Assembly: GCA_023957015.1 (NCBI GenBank)
Contig: JAMLHR010000005.1
Location: 1 to 64,000 of the forward strand
Direction of reading: 5' to 3'
DNA length: 64,000 bases
Source: Thermomicrobiales bacterium
GTDB taxonomy: Bacteria > Chloroflexota > Chloroflexia > Thermomicrobiales > UBA6265
The translations under genes were made by a program, and so were the position numbers. Positions within the stretch are counted from its first letter, which is position 1, and the number at the start of each line of letters is the position of its first letter. Positions 1-7,729 of the stretch are shown here, one piece after another. Below the pieces are notes generated by a model. It did not search any database, was not told the origin of the DNA, and saw only the letters and a list, made by a program, of their open reading frames with translations.

Positions 1-747
1 ATCTGGCTGGCTATCGGTATCTCCGCGGTATCAGCAACCGTGCCATTGGCCTGGAGACATCGGGAACGATCACTCCTCATAGCAGCTGGCGTGGGTTTAC
101 TCACACTGCTCATTCCGTTCGTCCTCGTCGCGGGAGGACTCCGCACCAAGACGAATCAGTTGACCAACATTGAGTATGCGATCCAGGCCGACTTCAAGAT
201 TGTATGCTCAGTCGGCACGGCAAACGTGGAGGTCTGTCTGCATCCAGCGTGGGAGTCCGAGCTGGATCGGGCCACCATCATGGCCAACGACTTCATCACA
301 CCAGTTCAGGGGCTTTCTGGTGTACCGACGCTCATCGTCCAGTCGCCTGCCAGGCAAAGTCCAGAGAGAGGTGAGACAGGCGGCAGTTCGGAAACACGTA
401 TCTATCTGGACAGGTATTCTCATCTGGAGTTCGTCATTCCCAGTGCCATCCTGGATTCGACCTATCCGGAGGGGCAAAGCTGGACTGATGCCCATAACTT
501 CCTGTCACAATGGTTGGCGGAGCGTTCCGGTACCCAAGGCCCAATGCACTTCAGCCTGGGTGTGGTGGGACCTGAGACCGCACCCTCTGCAAGCGATGTG
601 AGGGGACTGCATGTAACCTATGAAGCCAGGATTCAAAACCTCGTTGATCGATTCAACACCCTTACACCGCAACACCAACGCGCCTGGCTGGAAGCGCATT
701 GGGACCAACTACGCGATGGCAGTATCGACCTGGATCAACTGCCATGA
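1..747 (+). CDS. Membrane-anchored protein of unknown function, 5' end missing
   Basis: The reading frame is open from base 1, so the true start lies before the window; an internal GTG at 40 is possible but would cut a hydrophobic run. What remains has hydrophobic segments at the N-terminus, then about 190 residues of soluble, probably extracytoplasmic sequence with two cysteines (VCSVG, VEVCLHPAW). I do not recognise the family. It overlaps the next gene by 4 bp (ATGA), so the two are likely translated together and act together. Confidence is high that it is a gene, low on its role. Confidence 0.75.
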   Translation: MWLAIGISAVSATVPLAWRHRERSLLIAAGVGLLTLLIPFVLVAGGLRTKTNQLTNIEYAIQADFKIVCSVGTANVEVCLHPAWESELDRATIMANDFITPVQGLSGVPTLIVQSPARQSPERGETGGSSETRIYLDRYSHLEFVIPSAILDSTYPEGQSWTDAHNFLSQWLAERSGTQGPMHFSLGVVGPETAPSASDVRGLHVTYEARIQNLVDRFNTLTPQHQRAWLEAHWDQLRDGSIDLDQLP

Positions 748-1415
748 TTACCGGTTCCACCACATTCCTCCGACTGTCGAGGCTCTACCTGCGTAGTCGC
801 AACTTCTGGCAAACGCTCGCCGCCATCCTGCTGACCATCATGCTTATGCGTTGGATCGATATCGTTGCACTCGACGGCCGTGAGATTGAACAAGCGATTT
901 CACTGCGCAATCAGACGCTGGCACTCCACGGACTCACCGCACTGTTGGCGAGCGTCATCCTGGTGTCGGTTTGGAGTCCATTCGGAGAACCGGAACGCAC
1001 ATCACCAGGGATGTACCAGCAGATGCGCGCTTTCCATCTGGGTTCCATAACCCTGATCGCCTTCAGCGCCGGAGTAGCCTCCATCAACTCGCTATCAGGC
1101 ATTACCGAACCCATCGTCGATCTGCCATGGGTACTCATCCGCAATACGTTTGCCTACGTCGGCGTGGCGTTAGTCGCGGCCCGCTGGATCGATTGCCGTC
1201 TCGCGGCGCTCATCGCGCTGGTGCTTGTCGCCCCATCCCTGGCTATTGCTATCGCCCAGCCACATGCGCCCTTGCCGGGATGGAACACCCCATGGTGGAA
1301 TATCCTCGCGCAGGATCAGCACGATATCTGGGCGAATCTCATCTGCATACTTCTGGGCACCATTGGCATTGGCGGTTATATCCACCGCGGTGTGCAGGAT
1401 ACTCCCGATCAGTAG
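744..1415 (+). CDS. Polytopic membrane protein of unknown function
   Basis: The ATG at 744 overlaps the upstream TGA. The 223-residue product has about five hydrophobic stretches (near residues 18-35, 58-75, 98-115, 128-150 and 155-172, plus one close to the C-terminus) and no recognised motif. The 4-bp coupling to a membrane-anchored partner suggests a two-protein membrane complex. An ABC-2-type permease partner is one possibility, but no ATPase gene is visible in the window. Confidence 0.7.
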   Translation: MITGSTTFLRLSRLYLRSRNFWQTLAAILLTIMLMRWIDIVALDGREIEQAISLRNQTLALHGLTALLASVILVSVWSPFGEPERTSPGMYQQMRAFHLGSITLIAFSAGVASINSLSGITEPIVDLPWVLIRNTFAYVGVALVAARWIDCRLAALIALVLVAPSLAIAIAQPHAPLPGWNTPWWNILAQDQHDIWANLICILLGTIGIGGYIHRGVQDTPDQ

Positions 1416-1425
1416 TCACGCTATC

Positions 1426-2406
1426 ATGGCTGACATGACAGGTCCTTTTACCAATGCCAGAGCGCAGGCGATCGCTACTGCCTGGATACGCACCAACGAT
1501 CACCTTCACGCTGCCGCCTTCATCGGTGGATCGGCGGCAACGGTATCGCCAGATACCCTCTACGATCCCACCTCCGATATCGACTGCTATCTCGTCATTG
1601 ATGGTCCACCGCCACCTGGGAAGATCGGCAAAGTAATTGTTGACGATGTGCTGCTGGATGTGAGTTGGTTGCCGTGGTCGCACGTCGAAACCGCCCGGAC
1701 CAATGCCGTCATCGCCAGTCTGCTCAACTTCGGACGGGTCATCCACGATCCTACCGGTCGGTTGGAGGCGATCCAACTTGAGATTCAGGGCAGCTTCGCC
1801 ACACCGGCGGCGATATGGCTCCGGCTGGAAGATATGCGGCAACGAATCCGCGCTGGGTTGACGGCGGATACATTCGACCTCCCCCAACCGGAACAGATGA
1901 TGAACTGGCTCTTTCCAGCAACGCTCGCCACCCACCTACCGCTGATCGCGGCGTGCGTGCCGCTAACGGTGCGTAAACGCTTCCTGGCAACGAAGCAGGT
2001 GACGACGTCGGAAGTCTATGAGGAACTGCTTTCCCTCTACGGTTTCGCCGATGTCACACGCGAGCAAACGCAACAGTGGCTCGATCTGACAGATCGCATC
2101 TTCAGCGAGAACGCAGCCCTGGTCGAGACCTCCTCCCGATTCTGGGCTGGAGACATCCGCGAGGACGCGCGTGCGATCGCGATTGGAGGCTCGCAGCAAC
2201 TCATTGAAGCGGGACTGCATCGGGAAGCACTCTACTGGATCATCGCTACCTGTAGCCGTTGCCTGGTCGTGCGCGCTGATGCCGGAGAAGTCCCATCGGC
2301 ATTTCTCTCGAATTACCATGCAATGCTGGCAGAGCTGGCATTGCTGACTCCTGACCATCGCGACATCAAGAGCACAGCCATACTCGACTGGATCGATACC
2401 GCGTAA
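1426..2406 (+). CDS. Nucleotidyltransferase-fold protein
   Basis: The start is set at ATG 1426, just past the upstream stop; the open frame runs further up but overlaps the membrane gene. Residues 30-60 carry a Pol-beta-type signature, FIGGSAATVS followed by DPTSDIDCYLVID, giving the Gly-Ser and the paired acidic metal ligands. A third acid may be in DDVLLDVSW. The rest (326 residues in all) looks alpha-helical, as in KNTase-like enzymes. The substrate cannot be told; aminoglycoside nucleotidyltransferase relatives and tRNA or small-molecule enzymes are all possible. Confidence 0.7.
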   Translation: MADMTGPFTNARAQAIATAWIRTNDHLHAAAFIGGSAATVSPDTLYDPTSDIDCYLVIDGPPPPGKIGKVIVDDVLLDVSWLPWSHVETARTNAVIASLLNFGRVIHDPTGRLEAIQLEIQGSFATPAAIWLRLEDMRQRIRAGLTADTFDLPQPEQMMNWLFPATLATHLPLIAACVPLTVRKRFLATKQVTTSEVYEELLSLYGFADVTREQTQQWLDLTDRIFSENAALVETSSRFWAGDIREDARAIAIGGSQQLIEAGLHREALYWIIATCSRCLVVRADAGEVPSAFLSNYHAMLAELALLTPDHRDIKSTAILDWIDTA

Positions 2407-2411
2407 TTAAA

Positions 2412-2472
2412 TTGATACTCGGTATCACTATCATGTACACTCCACCCGGATAGTGAGACTCCGTCTCACTAT
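2412..2472 (+). promoter_or_regulatory. Two related dyads before the zinc operon (candidate Zur-type operators)
   Basis: Site 1 (2413-2427) is TGATAC-TCG-GTATCA. Site 2 (2450-2472) has perfect 10-bp arms, ATAGTGAGAC and GTCTCACTAT, around TCC. Read on the minus strand, site 1 starts GATAGTGATACCGAGTATCA and lines up with site 2, so both fit TGANAC-N3-GTNTCA with an ATAG extension. Their centres are 41 bp apart, about four helical turns. A regulator binding both in response to zinc is inferred from the genes that follow; the motif is not one I know. Confidence 0.55.
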
Positions 2473-2500
2473 AGGTTTCTATTCACCGGGGAGGAGTCCC

Positions 2501-3850
2501 ATGTTTTCCACCATCAATCGCCGCCGTCTTGTGGCCACGTCCGCTGTATCCGCATCCGCCCTCGCCATCAGTCCGCTTGTCTTCGCCGAGGAAGCGACGC
2601 CAACCGACGACCATGATCATGACCACGATGACCACGACCATGAGGGTGACCATGATCACGATCACGCCGAAGGCACAGATGTCTATCTGTTAGTGGCGGA
2701 TGCCGAAGCACAGACGCTCTCCGCATATGCCACTGAAGACAATAGCCTGGTCGGTACGCTCGATGGTATCGCCATGAACGCCCACGCTGGCATCATTAAT
2801 CTGCCGAACGGCACGGCGCTCATCGTCGACGATGCGGCTGGCCGCTTGCTCAACATCGGCGTGCACGAGGGTGAGTTCGAGATCCTCGGTGAAGCGCCAG
2901 TGCCGGGTACCGTCGCCCACTTCGCCATCGAGAGCGACCACGCCCATCACTGCGCCGTCGGCACCAGCGGTGAGGACGAGTATCAACTCCACCTGGTCGA
3001 TCTGGAAGATTGGTCTGTGGTCAGTCTGCACCTTCCGGATGCGGGCGAAGTTGGGTTGATGATGACCCACGACGTTCTTTTCCACCGCAACAGCAATCTG
3101 AATCAGGTAGAGGCTTACAGCCTGGCGACATTGGCGGAGGGGACGGTTGAGCCGCTCTCGACACTACCGATCGGCACCTTCGGTCACGGTGAGGCCATCA
3201 ATCCGGAGACAGAGGAACTCTTCATGCTCACCGACGATGGCGTCGATGTCGCGTACTGGGAGGACCCTGAGCTGGTTTACGGCAAGACCTTCGCCTGGCC
3301 ATCCAGCCGCGGCTACTTCACCAGACTGATCCAGGACGGCAAATACCTGCTCACCTACACCTCGGATCGCTCAGCACCGGAAACCGAGTGGCATACCTGG
3401 CAAAACAACGTCGTGATATACGACGTCGCCACCGGCGAACCAATCGTCACACCACTGCCAGACGGTTACGTCTTCCGCTACAGCCTGGCCGAGAACCTGG
3501 CGGTCTTCGCCTCGATCAACGCCGACGGCGATACCTTGATCGCCATCGATCTCGATCCAGAGAGCGATGCATTCGGCGGTATTACCGCCACCACACCTCT
3601 GGAGACGATGTCCACCGGTGCTGCCGCCGGTGAGCCGTTCTTCGAGATCGGTCAATACCGCACCACGGCGTTACTACCGGACGCCTCGGTGGCTTTCGTC
3701 AGCCGCGGTGGCGATGGTATCGTGGATATCTGCCACCCTGACCACGGTGAGGTTGTGGGCAGCATTGACACCGAAACCGCACTGAACGGCGGTGGCACAC
3801 TGGCTGTATTTGGCCCAGGTGTTCCGCTGACCGATATGATCGGACGCTAA
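2501..3850 (+). CDS. aztD: AztD-like periplasmic zinc metallochaperone
   Basis: ATG 2501 follows GAGGAG at 2491. The 449-residue product has a leader with NRRRLVATSAV and cleavage after VFA, so export is expected, perhaps by Tat. Right after the leader (about residues 33-58) comes a His/Asp-rich stretch of repeated DHDHD units, then a long beta-rich region like a propeller. This layout, directly before a zinc-receptor gene, matches AztD of the AztABCD system, which hands zinc to the receptor AztC. The stop lies 2 bp before the receptor start. A general metal-binding propeller is the alternative. Confidence 0.8.
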   Translation: MFSTINRRRLVATSAVSASALAISPLVFAEEATPTDDHDHDHDDHDHEGDHDHDHAEGTDVYLLVADAEAQTLSAYATEDNSLVGTLDGIAMNAHAGIINLPNGTALIVDDAAGRLLNIGVHEGEFEILGEAPVPGTVAHFAIESDHAHHCAVGTSGEDEYQLHLVDLEDWSVVSLHLPDAGEVGLMMTHDVLFHRNSNLNQVEAYSLATLAEGTVEPLSTLPIGTFGHGEAINPETEELFMLTDDGVDVAYWEDPELVYGKTFAWPSSRGYFTRLIQDGKYLLTYTSDRSAPETEWHTWQNNVVIYDVATGEPIVTPLPDGYVFRYSLAENLAVFASINADGDTLIAIDLDPESDAFGGITATTPLETMSTGAAAGEPFFEIGQYRTTALLPDASVAFVSRGGDGIVDICHPDHGEVVGSIDTETALNGGGTLAVFGPGVPLTDMIGR

Positions 3851-3852
3851 TC

Positions 3853-4776
3853 ATGGCATTCACACTCAATCGTCGGGCATTTATGGGAGTTGCAGGGACA
3901 CTTGTCCTCGCAACCAGGCCGCTGGCGGCACAGGAGCGACTCTCGATCGCCACCAGCATGCCGATCCTGGAGGATATCGTCAGCAACATCGTCGGCGAAA
4001 GCGCCGATGTCTTCTCGATCATGCCAGCCAACGCCGATCCTCACACCTGGGAAGCGACGCCAGAAGACATGGTGCGTGTCACCGAGGCCAGCGCCTTCAT
4101 CTATATCGGTGCGCTGCTGGAACCGTTCGTAGAGACCGGCGGGTGGCGACGAACGGTGCGCGACAACGACATCCCGGAACTGGTGGTAACTGACCATGTC
4201 GAGCTGATCGTGGTCGATATGGTTATCGATCATGGGGATCACGTCCACGATCTCCGCGGCGGCGATCCCCATATCTGGCTCGATCCGTTGACGATGGTTC
4301 AGGCAGTACCAGCTATCGCAGACTTCCTCGCGGAGCTCGATCCGGATAACGCCGAGGCATACAAGGCAAACGCGGAAACATACGCGGTTTCACTTGAGGA
4401 ACTCCACGCGAATCTGGAGGAAGCCTTCGCCTCAATTCCGGAAGAGCGACGCAAGCTGCTGGTGTTCCATGACGCCTTCCGCTATTTTGCAGCCCGCTAC
4501 GACTTCGAGATTATCGGTATCGTGCTGGAGAATCCGGATAGCGAGGCTTCCGCCCGCGATATCGCCGATCTCCTGAATGTGATCGACGAGAGCGGTATCG
4601 ATGTGGTCTTCGCCGAACCACAATTCAACACCAGCGTGCTCGATGTCCTCTCGGCGGAGGGCGATGTCACGATCGCCACGCTGCTCACGGACAGCTTTGC
4701 CGACGAGGTCGATACCTATATCGGTCTCATGGAGTTCAATCGAGATCAGATCGTGGAGTATCTCGGCGAGGGATAG
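3853..4776 (+). CDS. aztC: Zinc ABC-transporter substrate-binding protein (AztC/ZnuA family)
   Basis: A 307-residue cluster A-I (TroA/ZnuA) receptor. The leader contains NRRAFMGVAGTLVLATRPLA. The family ligands are visible: His in ADPHTWEATP, His in GGDPHIWLDP, His in VFHDAFRYFAARY, and an acidic residue in VVFAEPQFN. A short His/Asp loop (DHGDHVHD) before the second ligand resembles the zinc-capture loop of ZnuA and AztC. It is co-transcribed with the chaperone. The ATPase and permease genes are absent here, so the transporter core must be encoded elsewhere. Manganese receptors are related, but the His-rich loop favours zinc. Confidence 0.85.
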   Translation: MAFTLNRRAFMGVAGTLVLATRPLAAQERLSIATSMPILEDIVSNIVGESADVFSIMPANADPHTWEATPEDMVRVTEASAFIYIGALLEPFVETGGWRRTVRDNDIPELVVTDHVELIVVDMVIDHGDHVHDLRGGDPHIWLDPLTMVQAVPAIADFLAELDPDNAEAYKANAETYAVSLEELHANLEEAFASIPEERRKLLVFHDAFRYFAARYDFEIIGIVLENPDSEASARDIADLLNVIDESGIDVVFAEPQFNTSVLDVLSAEGDVTIATLLTDSFADEVDTYIGLMEFNRDQIVEYLGEG

Positions 4777-4785
4777 TCTGCTGTC

Positions 4786-5856
4786 TTAGTTTCCTGCAAG
4801 TTTCCAGATCAGGAGTGATCCGTTAGCGACGGGAACAGCCAGGACACCGTCATGCTGAGCCGGCGGCGCACTCGGTGTCGCCGGTAGGACGGCCCTCATC
4901 TGGGTCCTCCCTGTCACGGGATCAATGGCGGTCAAACTGCCATCGCTGACGCTGGCGTTGCATAGCTCGGTGCAAACCTGTTCAGCGAACCTGACCCGGC
5001 CCGGGAACACGGCATTCCCGATATTCTGACCATTCTCCGGATCGAGAAATGCCGTCGTCCCCCCACCGAGTGAGACCAGCAACACACCCTGGCCCAGGGC
5101 GATATCCTCAACGGCATAGGCGCTCATGATCTGCTGCCACAGCAACGTTCCGTCGGCATCCAGTCCGGAAACCAATCCCTGGCCATCGCCGACGATGAGG
5201 GCCTCATCTCCTAGCGGATAGAGTACCGTCACGTCTGACGGCAAGACGTAGGTCCACCGAACCGACAAGTCAGGAATGCTCACAGCGATGAGCGTGTTGC
5301 CACCGACGGGAAGAATGAGGCTCTCTCCAACCTGGGCGCGCCGATTCGTGAGGTTCGAACCCACCACCATCGCGTTGACCTGCTCCAGCGTGACGGAGTC
5401 GAGCACATGGAGCGTACCATCGACGGCAGGAACGGCGATGACCGTCTCCATAATCACCGGGGTCTGCAACGCCTCACTTCCCAGGACAACCCCACCCTCC
5501 AAAGAGCCAGTCGAGGCATCGAGGCGATAGAGCGTGCCATCGCCACCCGGAATCAGCAGGGATGTCCCCACCATCATCAACTCATCGCTGGCCGCTGTCT
5601 GCAGCGGTGTTGTCCAAAGAGTTGCACCAGTATCGGAATCTATAGCCAGAATGTCACGCGACTCCGTCGCGATATAGATCACACCATCTGCGATCAGCGG
5701 TCGCACGATCGCAGATGAAGAGAGCACCACGGTTGTATCCGGCTGTATCGCTGGCAGGACCGGTGTCGCCACGGGCGTGGCGACGAGACCAAGAACGAGG
5801 AGGATCGTGAGTAACACTGGCACCTGACTTCCGGAATCATCGACGCAATCGCTCAA
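4786..5856 (-). CDS. PQQ/BamB-type beta-propeller protein, exported
   Basis: The 356-residue product has an N-terminal hydrophobic leader (VPVLLTILLVLGLVATP) and repeated blades of the type GVIYIATESRDILAIDSDTG, DGTLYRLDASTG and DGTLHVLDS. This gives six or so PQQ-like repeats. The final part carries two close cysteines (CTELC) that may form a disulfide. No dehydrogenase motif is seen, so it is more likely a scaffold or binding propeller than an enzyme. It converges on the zinc operon with a 10-bp gap. Confidence 0.75.
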   Translation of the reverse strand: MSDCVDDSGSQVPVLLTILLVLGLVATPVATPVLPAIQPDTTVVLSSSAIVRPLIADGVIYIATESRDILAIDSDTGATLWTTPLQTAASDELMMVGTSLLIPGGDGTLYRLDASTGSLEGGVVLGSEALQTPVIMETVIAVPAVDGTLHVLDSVTLEQVNAMVVGSNLTNRRAQVGESLILPVGGNTLIAVSIPDLSVRWTYVLPSDVTVLYPLGDEALIVGDGQGLVSGLDADGTLLWQQIMSAYAVEDIALGQGVLLVSLGGGTTAFLDPENGQNIGNAVFPGRVRFAEQVCTELCNASVSDGSLTAIDPVTGRTQMRAVLPATPSAPPAQHDGVLAVPVANGSLLIWKLAGN

Positions 5857-5924
5857 AGTATACGGGTGTCGTGACCTAGAATGTCATCATCATCCGCTTC
5901 ATGCCCGGTGCTCAGGAGTTTCCA

Positions 5925-7523
5925 ATGATGCAGATCAGCCGACGTTCATTCCTCGCCCATAGTCTGATCCTGGTGAACGGAGTGCCGCTCTCGGCGCTCG
6001 CCCAGGCGACACCAGTGACGAACACGTTAGACGATGGACTCTGGTGGCGCGGTGCCCTCTTCTACGAGGTCTTCGTGCGCGCATTCCAGGATAGCGATGG
6101 CGATGGCATCGGCGATTTCGCTGGTCTCATCGCACGTCTGGATCACCTGAACTCCGATACCGGGAATGACGCCAGCCTTGGTGTGCAGGCACTCTGGTTG
6201 ATGCCGATCATGGCCTCGCCGAGCTACCACGGCTATGACGTTACCGATTACGAAACCGTCAATCCCGACTTCGGTACAAACGATGATTTCAAAGCGCTGG
6301 TAGATACGCTGCACAGCCGCGATATGCGCGTGATCATCGACTATCCCATCAATCACACCTCGGTAGAGCATCCGTGGTTCATCGAGGCAGCCAGCGATCC
6401 GGCATCGCCGAAGCGAGACTGGTACATCTTCGCGGAAGAGAATCCGGGATATCTCGGACCCTGGGGCCAGCAGGTCTGGCACTCAAATCCACATGGCAGC
6501 GGCTACTACTACGGCATCTTCGATAGCGGCATGCCCGATCTCAACTTCCGCAATGCGGAGGTCAATGACGAGGTCCGCCGGATCACCGAGTTCTGGCTAA
6601 CGGAAATGGGTGTCGACGGATTCCGCATGGACGCCATCAAGCATGTGATCGAATCTGGACAGATACAGGAGGGGACACCGGAGACGATCGAGTGGATCCG
6701 GACATTCGCCAATTGGGTGCGAGAGATCAAGCCGGATGCGTTCACGGTCGGTGAGGTAATGGGTTCGGGGACAGATGGATTACAGCCCTACTATCCGGAT
6801 ACGCTGGATGCCTACTTCCACTTCCAGTTGGCGCAGGAGATCGTGAATGGTGCCAACTTCGGCAACGCCGTCAAGATCACCAACTTCGTCAAGGGTGCCG
6901 TGGAGCGATTGCCTGATCAGCGCTGGGGCACGTTCCTCACCAACCATGATCAGGAGAGAATCGCCAGCACACTCAAGGGCGATATGGGCAAACTCGGCGT
7001 AGCCGCCATGATCATGCTGAGTCTGCCTGGCATTCCGTTCATGTACTACGGTGAAGAGATCGGGATGCAGGGCACGAAACCCGATCCGAATATCCGCACA
7101 CCGATGCAATGGAGCACGGAGGCTCATGGAGGTTTCACCACCGGTATACCCTTCACGCCACCGCAAAGCGATTGGGAAACGGTGAATGTAGAGCTACAGA
7201 GTAATGACCCGAGCAGCCTGCTCAACCTTTATCAAACCTGGGGTACCGCGCGCGCCAATCACGAGGCGATCCGCATTGGCGACTATCAAGCGCTGGATAC
7301 GGACCAGCGTAGCGTGATGGCGTTCACGCGCTCAACCGCCGATGAATCGGTTCTTGTCGTCATCAACATGGGCAAAACGGAATCGGAACCAGTGCACTTG
7401 TCGCCAGGAGAAGGCATTTCCATGGCGACAAGTGCACTGGATGGCACCGTGATCGAGGTGAACGGTGAGGTCGACCTCGGTATCATGCCTGCGCAGAGCG
7501 GAGGTATCTGGGTACTGAGTTAA
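5925..7523 (+). CDS. Secreted GH13 alpha-amylase-family enzyme
   Basis: The start at ATG 5925 follows CAGGAG at 5912 and gives a twin-arginine leader (SRRSFLAHSLIL) with cleavage after LAQA. The catalytic barrel shows all family blocks: a calcium loop DSDGDGIGD, region I DYPINH, region II GFRMDAIKH (nucleophile Asp), region III GEV (acid/base Glu) and region IV TNHDQ (Asp). A short beta C-terminal domain follows. At 532 residues it fits an oligo-glucosidase, amylase or trehalose-forming enzyme; the sequence alone does not settle which. It stands alone between convergent genes. Confidence 0.88.
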   Translation: MMQISRRSFLAHSLILVNGVPLSALAQATPVTNTLDDGLWWRGALFYEVFVRAFQDSDGDGIGDFAGLIARLDHLNSDTGNDASLGVQALWLMPIMASPSYHGYDVTDYETVNPDFGTNDDFKALVDTLHSRDMRVIIDYPINHTSVEHPWFIEAASDPASPKRDWYIFAEENPGYLGPWGQQVWHSNPHGSGYYYGIFDSGMPDLNFRNAEVNDEVRRITEFWLTEMGVDGFRMDAIKHVIESGQIQEGTPETIEWIRTFANWVREIKPDAFTVGEVMGSGTDGLQPYYPDTLDAYFHFQLAQEIVNGANFGNAVKITNFVKGAVERLPDQRWGTFLTNHDQERIASTLKGDMGKLGVAAMIMLSLPGIPFMYYGEEIGMQGTKPDPNIRTPMQWSTEAHGGFTTGIPFTPPQSDWETVNVELQSNDPSSLLNLYQTWGTARANHEAIRIGDYQALDTDQRSVMAFTRSTADESVLVVINMGKTESEPVHLSPGEGISMATSALDGTVIEVNGEVDLGIMPAQSGGIWVLS

Positions 7524-7528
7524 CCCCC

Positions 7529-7729
7529 CTACCTGCTCTTTGGCACCTGAATCTGAATGATCTGAGGGTGGTCAGCCTCAACGCGACTGCTGCACGATGA
7601 CATTGAGCAACCGCTACAACCGCCACCGCATCCGAGAGACTGACCGGATCGCGCCTTCATCACCATGTTGCGGACGATCATACCGACGACGACCACCAGC
7701 ATGACTGAAATGACAACCGTGGCGATCAT
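7529..7729 (-). CDS. FeoB-associated Cys-rich small membrane protein
   Basis: A 66-residue protein whose ATG overlaps the feoB TGA by 4 bp. It has one N-terminal membrane helix (TVVISVMLVVVVGMIVR), a short basic stretch, then CGGGCSGCSMSSCSS, the cysteine cluster typical of FeoB-associated (FeoC-like) small proteins. It probably helps iron pass through, or stabilises, FeoB; the exact role in the family is not settled. The longer open frame upstream lies inside feoB and was not used. Confidence 0.85.
   Translation of the reverse strand: MIATVVISVMLVVVVGMIVRNMVMKARSGQSLGCGGGCSGCSMSSCSSRVEADHPQIIQIQVPKSR

Noticed and set aside
2483-2665. A short minus-strand frame rich in Val/Met/Ile
   Set aside because: It is the reverse of the His/Asp repeat region of the zinc chaperone.
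2590-2670. Repeated GACCATGATCAC-type units, at first sight a small satellite
   Set aside because: They encode the His-rich metal-binding stretch, and the repeat follows codon units.
5340-5370. GGTTCGAACCC, like a tRNA T-loop
   Set aside because: It is inside the PQQ-type propeller gene and no acceptor stem or anticodon arm can be paired around it.
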